The translations under genes and the position numbers were made by a program. A stretch of DNA of 9,922 nt from Bacteroidales bacterium UBA1208 (GTDB taxonomy: Bacteria > Bacteroidota > Bacteroidia > Bacteroidales > P3). Position 1 is the first letter of the stretch, and the number at the start of each line of letters is the position of its first letter. The notes under the pieces were generated by a model. It was given only the letters and a program-made list of their open reading frames with translations, ran no database searches and was not told where the DNA came from. Positions 5,372-9,922 of this stretch are shown piece by piece. The DNA lies in NCBI GenBank assembly GCA_002309955.1, contig DBXQ01000082.1, forward strand, positions 10,959-20,880, read 5' to 3'.

Positions 5372-7618
5372 ATGTTAAGAAAACTATCTATTATATTGCT
5401 TTTTATACTAATTGGACAAATGTGCATGGCGCAAGATGCCCCTCTATATTCGTCCGACGCATTCTCGCTCTACCCCCGAAAGGTGGTGGATGGGAAGAAC
5501 CATGCCGAATTTGTTGCCGACAATGCTTTGACGAGTACAATAGAACAGCGCAAATGGCTACAGAATGCGGCTACGGGGATGTATCCCCAATTTAACTGCG
5601 AGATAATGGGTAGCAACACGCTCTATAATCTTTCACTCGAAGAGTTGACCAATCTTTGGAACAAGGACAGCTATTGGCAGGCAAGCCTCACCAAGACTGA
5701 CGCACAAACCCACGACCTTGGATACTCAACACTCCTATCACTATCGATTATTGACCCGGCTTCGGCACAAAGCAGCTTGATGAAAAGGGTATGGCAAGGC
5801 CGAGTGGCTCAGGATAACGGAACGGGCGGTTCGTGGCCTGTGTCGACAGACCGTGCAGTGTGGGTGTTGGGAGCCTGGGAAGTGTATCTGGCTACAGGCG
5901 ACAAAGACTGGCTGAAACAAAGTTACGAGATTGTACGTCACAGCCTGTTACAGGATGAATCGATGATATACGACCCTGCCACTGGTCTGGTACACGGCGA
6001 GGTTTCGCTGCCCGACTGTCGTAAGGATGTGTATCCGCAATGGATGCAACCAGCTGACATTGCCCAATCGGAGTGCTTGAGCAACAATGCACTCTTTTTC
6101 CGTGCAAACGAGATAGCTTCACGGATGGCTCAGCTATGCGGCGACGGGACTTCCGCCAGTCATTTTGCACAGATGGCCAACCGCATCAAAGAGGGCATCA
6201 ATGACCACTTATGGGTGGAAAGCGCAGGCTATTATGGACAATATCTATATGGGCGAGTAAACAAAATGGTGTCGACCCGTTGCGATATTTTGGGAGAGGC
6301 GCTATGTATCATCTTTGGCATCGCTGACCCATTGCGTGCACAGCGCATTATCAACACCATTCCTGCCTCTCCCTACGGGATGGCATGTTTTTCTCCTCAG
6401 ATACCCGATGTATACACCTACCATAACAATGCTGTGTGGCCTCACGTGCAGGCTTATTGGCTGTGGGCATCGACATTGACAAAATGTCCGCAGGCACTGA
6501 CACACATCATGGCTTCACTGTATCGTACAACAGCTTTGATGGCCACCAATATGCAGAACATAGTTGCCTCTACGGGCAGTTGTGCCTCAAGTGCCAACTC
6601 GGGTAATGCCTTGCTCGGTGTTGCGGCAAACCTCAGCATCCCTATCCGTGTGTTTGCCGGAATAGAATTCACCGAAGATGGTATCAAGTTCCATCCGTTG
6701 GTGCCCAAGAGTTGGAACGCCAAGAAAGAACTCACCAATCTGAAATACCGCAAAGCCGTACTTGACATCACAGTGCAAGGATATGGTGACAAAGTCAGTG
6801 CATGCTATCTTGACGGCAAAAAGCAAAAAGAGCCTTATATCTCCGCCTCGCTCACGGGTCGTCACAGCGTACGACTGGTGATGAACGACCAGTTTTCGCG
6901 CTACGACATGCACCAAATCGAGCCAGTAAACTACTCGCCCCGTACTCCCAACGCCTGGCTTGACGGAGCTACCCGTATGACATGGAGACAAGTGCAAGGA
7001 GTCAAAGAATACAAAATTATCCGCAACGGCAACACTATCGCCATTCAGCCCGAGAGCAATATCAACGGCAATTATTACGACTTGCCCGACGAAGAGGGTT
7101 TTGCAGAATATCAAGTTGTGGCAGTTGACACACAAGGAGTGGAGAGTTTTGCCAGTGAGCCTCTTGTGCGTTTCGACATGGACAAAGGAAGGCACTACGA
7201 CATGTCTTCGTTTGCCGAAACCACCAATTTCGCAAAATGCAAAGGATATGGCTGCAACGGAGCCGTGGAGATTACCTCAACACAGAACACCCGAATAGAC
7301 ATACGGCTTGATGTGCCCGCCGATGGTGACTATTTGATTGATTTCCGCTACGCCAACGGCAGCGGAAGTCCTAATTCGGGCAACAGTTGTGCTTCCCGTA
7401 TGCTGTGGTATGGAGGCAAGCGAGTCGGTAGTGTAATTTTCCCCCACAGGGGCAAAGACATTTGGAACGATTGGGGCTTCAGTACACCTGTACGCCTGCA
7501 CCTGAGAAAAGGTGAACAAACTCTGGTACTGATATACGAACTGGACAACCAAAACATGAACCCAGACGATTTGAACCGCGCCATATTAGACTATGTCCGG
7601 CTCACCCCGCTACAATAA
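5372..7618 (+). CDS. Secreted six-hairpin glycosidase-like protein with C-terminal beta domains
   Basis: The 748-residue product starts with a signal peptide (hydrophobic core about 5-15, likely cleavage after Ala20, before QDAP) without a lipobox, so it is probably periplasmic. Residues about 90-425 look like an (alpha/alpha)6 toroid: repeated amphipathic helices with aromatic-rich motifs GGSWPVSTDRAVWVLGAWEVYL (152-173), HGEVSLPDCRKDVYPQWM (208-225), SECLSNN (233-239) and YHNNAVWPHVQAYWLWAS (350-367). Such motifs are typical of six-hairpin glycosidases (GH63/GH78/GH100-like relatives). Acidic residues such as Asp160, Glu210 and Glu234 are candidates for catalysis, but I cannot name the pair. 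A beta-sandwich follows (about 426-505), then a fibronectin-III-like segment (about 525-600) and a C-terminal beta domain ending in AILDYVRLTP (about 610-748), which resembles a carbohydrate-binding module. No SusC/SusD or other polysaccharide-utilisation gene is adjacent. Glycosidase fold likely; substrate and GH family unknown. Confidence 0.85.
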   Translation: MLRKLSIILLFILIGQMCMAQDAPLYSSDAFSLYPRKVVDGKNHAEFVADNALTSTIEQRKWLQNAATGMYPQFNCEIMGSNTLYNLSLEELTNLWNKDSYWQASLTKTDAQTHDLGYSTLLSLSIIDPASAQSSLMKRVWQGRVAQDNGTGGSWPVSTDRAVWVLGAWEVYLATGDKDWLKQSYEIVRHSLLQDESMIYDPATGLVHGEVSLPDCRKDVYPQWMQPADIAQSECLSNNALFFRANEIASRMAQLCGDGTSASHFAQMANRIKEGINDHLWVESAGYYGQYLYGRVNKMVSTRCDILGEALCIIFGIADPLRAQRIINTIPASPYGMACFSPQIPDVYTYHNNAVWPHVQAYWLWASTLTKCPQALTHIMASLYRTTALMATNMQNIVASTGSCASSANSGNALLGVAANLSIPIRVFAGIEFTEDGIKFHPLVPKSWNAKKELTNLKYRKAVLDITVQGYGDKVSACYLDGKKQKEPYISASLTGRHSVRLVMNDQFSRYDMHQIEPVNYSPRTPNAWLDGATRMTWRQVQGVKEYKIIRNGNTIAIQPESNINGNYYDLPDEEGFAEYQVVAVDTQGVESFASEPLVRFDMDKGRHYDMSSFAETTNFAKCKGYGCNGAVEITSTQNTRIDIRLDVPADGDYLIDFRYANGSGSPNSGNSCASRMLWYGGKRVGSVIFPHRGKDIWNDWGFSTPVRLHLRKGEQTLVLIYELDNQNMNPDDLNRAILDYVRLTPLQ

Positions 7619-7657
7619 AGCGTGCGGCACGACGAGAGGAAAAACGCTTCCCGGAAA

Positions 7658-7679
7658 CAGGATTTTTGGCACAATCCTG
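7658..7679. terminator. Weak hairpin between convergent genes
   Basis: CAGGATT (7658-7664) pairs perfectly with AATCCTG (7673-7679) across an 8-base loop. It sits in the 107-base gap where the glycosidase and parE converge, the expected place for a bidirectional terminator. The stem is short and neither side is followed by a T-run, so intrinsic termination is doubtful. Confidence 0.3.
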
Positions 7680-7725
7680 CTTCAAGTAGTTATGGATATT
7701 GCTGCTTATTCCCTGATAAAAGATA

Positions 7726-9651
7726 TCACGCAACAACTATGCTTTCATCATCCTCTACACGGAGGTTTTGCATGATGAATTGGCGGCGTTCAGTACTATT
7801 CTGGCCCATATAGAATTGGAGGACACTCTGGATATCGAAATCCTTATGCAATATGACAGGATCGAGTCTCATATCCTGATTGATAAACCCTTTAAATTCA
7901 TCGGGCGATATTTCACCGAGACCTTTAAAACGGGTTATCTCGGGATTGTTAATGCTGTTGATTGCTTCTATGCGTTCTTCGTCGCTGTAGCAATAGATAG
8001 TTTTCTGTTTGTTGCGGACACGGAACAAGGGGGTCTGTAAAATATATACATGACCCGTTCGCACCAATTCCGGATAGAACTTGAGGAAGAAAGTGAGTAA
8101 CAGCAATCGTATGTGCATCCCGTCCACATCGGCATCGGTAGCTATGACCACATTGTTATAACGAAGGTTTTCTATGCCATCGTCGATATCAAGAGCATTG
8201 TGGAGCAGGTTGAGTTCTTCGTTCTTATAGATTTTAGCTTTATCCAATGACACCGTATTGAGAGGTTTGCCTCGTAGGCTGAACACTGCCTGAGTGTCGA
8301 CATCGCGACTCTTGGTAATGCTACCTGAAGCCGAGAGACCTTCAGTGATGAAGATGGTGCTTTCCAAACGACGCTGATGGTTGGTGTTGTAATGCACGTG
8401 GCAGTCACGCAATTTGCTATTGTTTAGGCTTGCCTTACGGCTACTCTCCTTGGCTAATTTCTTAATGCCAGCAATATCTTTGCGCTCTTTCTCGTTGCGC
8501 TGGATCTTTTCCAAAAGGGCATCAGCTGTCTCAGTATGCATGTGGAGATAGTTGTCGAGATGGCGCTTAAGGATGTCCAGCACATATGTTTTGAGGAAGG
8601 GGCTGTCGTTGGTGCCATCTTGATTGTTGGGAGCCAGATGGGTGGAGCCCAGTTTGGTTTTGGTCTGAGCCTCGAACACAGGCTCCTGAATACGCACACA
8701 TAAAGCACATACTAATCCATGCCTAATGTCCTCAGGAGTAAACTCTTTCTTATTGTAGAACTCCTTTACTACGCGGGCATATCCTTCACGGAATGCACTC
8801 TGGTGGGTGCCTCCTTCAGTGGTGTGCTGACCATTGACGAACGAATAAAAATAGTCGCCATTCTGACCATTGACATGGGTGAAAGCAGCCTCAAAATCTT
8901 CGTCCTTGATGTGAATGACAGGGTATAGAGGGGCACCTTCCATGTTATTCTGAAGCAGGTCGAGCAGACCGTTCTTCGAATAATAGCGACGCTCGTTATA
9001 GTAAAATGTCAGTCCACGGTTCAGATAACAATAATTCCATACACGGCTTTCTACATACTCACTGATGAAATGGTAGTTGCCAAACAATTTGCTGTCTGGA
9101 ATAAACTCTACGAGTGTACCTGAGTTTTCGGAGCCGTTTGGGGAATTATAGTCAATAATGCCGCTATCGGATGTCAGTTTACCCTCGGAGAATTCGGCAA
9201 TACGGGTGGCCCCTTCACGAAACGATTGCACACGGAACCAACTGCTCAATGCGTTCACAGCCTTGGTACCCACACCATTGAGACCTACTGATTTTTGAAA
9301 CACCTTGCTGTCGTATTTGGCTCCCGTGTTTAGTTTGCTCACTGCTTCCACCATTTTCTTCAAAGGAATGCCACGACCATAGTCGCGAATGCTTACTCTG
9401 CGCTCGGCGAAGTTAATGGTCATGTCTATCCTTCGGCCAAACCCTGAGGTAAACTCGTCAATAGCGTTGTCGATTACCTCTTTAATGAGGACATAGATGC
9501 CGTCATCATGCGACGAGCCGTCACCAAGCTTGCCGATATACATGCCTGGACGAAGGCGGATATGCTCCATATCCTCGAGGTGGATGATGCTATCGTCGTT
9601 ATAGTCAACGGCGTTATTCATGGACAGATTGTTTTCTTCTTCAATAGCCAT
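7726..9651 (-). CDS. parE: DNA topoisomerase IV subunit B
   Basis: The 641-residue protein is the ATPase subunit of a type IIA topoisomerase, which with ParC unlinks daughter chromosomes. The N-terminal GHKL ATPase shows EVIDNAIDEF (Glu58, Asn62), DYGRGIP (90-96) and GLNGVGTKAVNALS (123-136). The transducer domain contains QTKTKLGS (329-336). The TOPRIM domain shows TEGLSASGS (436-444; metal-binding Glu437), RGKPLN (460-465) and the DADVDGMHIR metal site (Asp506, Asp508, Asp510), followed by FKGLGE (575-580). SASGSITKSRD and the absence of a long insertion fit the Bacteroidota ParE rather than GyrB. Where most relatives have EGDSA, this protein has Leu439. The start ATG at 9651 lies about 22 bases from a good -7 box. 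parC is not adjacent: the downstream gene is a convergent glycosidase. GyrB paralogy is the only realistic alternative. Confidence 0.95.
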   Translation of the reverse strand: MAIEEENNLSMNNAVDYNDDSIIHLEDMEHIRLRPGMYIGKLGDGSSHDDGIYVLIKEVIDNAIDEFTSGFGRRIDMTINFAERRVSIRDYGRGIPLKKMVEAVSKLNTGAKYDSKVFQKSVGLNGVGTKAVNALSSWFRVQSFREGATRIAEFSEGKLTSDSGIIDYNSPNGSENSGTLVEFIPDSKLFGNYHFISEYVESRVWNYCYLNRGLTFYYNERRYYSKNGLLDLLQNNMEGAPLYPVIHIKDEDFEAAFTHVNGQNGDYFYSFVNGQHTTEGGTHQSAFREGYARVVKEFYNKKEFTPEDIRHGLVCALCVRIQEPVFEAQTKTKLGSTHLAPNNQDGTNDSPFLKTYVLDILKRHLDNYLHMHTETADALLEKIQRNEKERKDIAGIKKLAKESSRKASLNNSKLRDCHVHYNTNHQRRLESTIFITEGLSASGSITKSRDVDTQAVFSLRGKPLNTVSLDKAKIYKNEELNLLHNALDIDDGIENLRYNNVVIATDADVDGMHIRLLLLTFFLKFYPELVRTGHVYILQTPLFRVRNKQKTIYCYSDEERIEAINSINNPEITRFKGLGEISPDEFKGFINQDMRLDPVILHKDFDIQSVLQFYMGQNSTERRQFIMQNLRVEDDESIVVA

Positions 9652-9673
9652 AAGGTATGAGTTTTTCGGACTG

Positions 9674-9681
9674 CAAAATTA
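9674..9681 (-). promoter_or_regulatory. parE: -7 box for parE
   Basis: TAATTTTG on the minus strand, followed by C, fits TAnnTTTG and lies 22 bases before the parE ATG, giving a leader of under 20 bases. A T-run (complement of 9683-9691) sits just upstream. No exact TTTG -33 box is seen at the standard distance. Confidence 0.55.
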
Positions 9682-9922
9682 CAAAAAAAAAATGACATAT
9701 CCACTTATTCGTGATTGTAGAGTGAGGATAATTATTTCAACACACCGCCATACCCAAAAGGAAAACACTGCGTATGAAGGTATGCAGTTTATGACACTTA
9801 TATGCAATGTCCTCCAGCAGGACAATACATCAACTCCTTTCATCATTCCAAAGATGTAAAAAAGTGCCAGAAATTTCTTTTAAAAAGGAGAATAAACAAT
9901 TATTGGTGTCCGATTAAAATCA
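9682..9922. other. Non-coding stretch upstream of parE to the window end
   Basis: This AT-rich stretch of about 240 bases has no convincing open frame on either strand and no tRNA-like fold. The only structure I see is a small perfect hairpin, TGTCCT (9808-9813) with AGGACA (9819-9824) around a 5-base loop, without a T-run. AAGGAGAATAAAC near 9884-9896 could precede a plus-strand gene beyond the window, but no start is visible. Confidence 0.4.

Noticed and set aside
6587..7195. 202-residue minus-strand frame inside the glycosidase gene
   Set aside because: It lies entirely antisense to a gene with strong domain support and shows no recognisable motif of its own.
7658..7679. Strong intrinsic terminator
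   Set aside because: The stem is 7 bp and there is no following T-run on either strand, so I list it only as a weak hairpin.
9808..9824. Hairpin as terminator or attenuator
   Set aside because: Six base pairs without a T-run and with no gene end beside it; likely chance.

Overview
This window looks like ordinary chromosome from a Bacteroidota organism, most likely order Bacteroidales (Bacteroides, Prevotella or Muribaculaceae type). The evidence is the form of the promoters (TAnnTTTG -7 boxes in front of several genes, with little Shine-Dalgarno sequence), an ECF sigma factor paired with a one-pass membrane protein, a ParE whose TOPRIM motif has the SASG form, and a large secreted carbohydrate-active protein. 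Base composition is moderate and even, with AT-rich intergenic stretches. No insertion sequence, integrase, phage gene, CRISPR array, tRNA or rRNA is visible.

Layout. (1) Positions 1-1333, minus strand: a probable operon reading toward the window start. It encodes an ECF sigma factor, an overlapping single-pass membrane protein that is probably its regulator, and the beginning of a small secreted protein cut by the window edge. (2) Positions 1334-1956: about 620 bases without a convincing gene. They hold a 14-bp perfect inverted repeat around an 11-bp tandem repeat, and several further short hairpins. (3) Positions 1957-4247, plus strand: a run of a Bcp-type peroxiredoxin, a ZIP family metal transporter and a membrane-anchored metallophosphoesterase, with short gaps. 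(4) Positions 4278-5118, minus strand: a small acidic unknown protein overlapping a uracil-DNA-glycosylase-superfamily protein, converging on the previous run. (5) Positions 5119-5371: a divergent promoter region. (6) Positions 5372-7618, plus strand: a 748-residue secreted protein built like an (alpha/alpha)6 six-hairpin glycosidase with C-terminal beta domains. (7) Positions 7726-9651, minus strand: ParE (topoisomerase IV subunit B), converging on the glycosidase. (8) Positions 9652-9922: the parE promoter and otherwise featureless sequence.

How the genes work together. The sigma factor module probably senses an envelope or stress signal. The peroxiredoxin, metal importer and metal-dependent phosphoesterase may share transcription, but no common pathway is proven. 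The small acidic gene and the DNA glycosylase are probably translated together. The glycosidase stands alone, with no SusC/SusD pair, and parE stands without parC. I found no clear case for a new multi-gene system. The points most worth a second look are the unknown small gene coupled to the glycosylase, the sigma factor and its unrecognised membrane partner, the unassigned glycosidase family, and the repeat-rich intergenic region.
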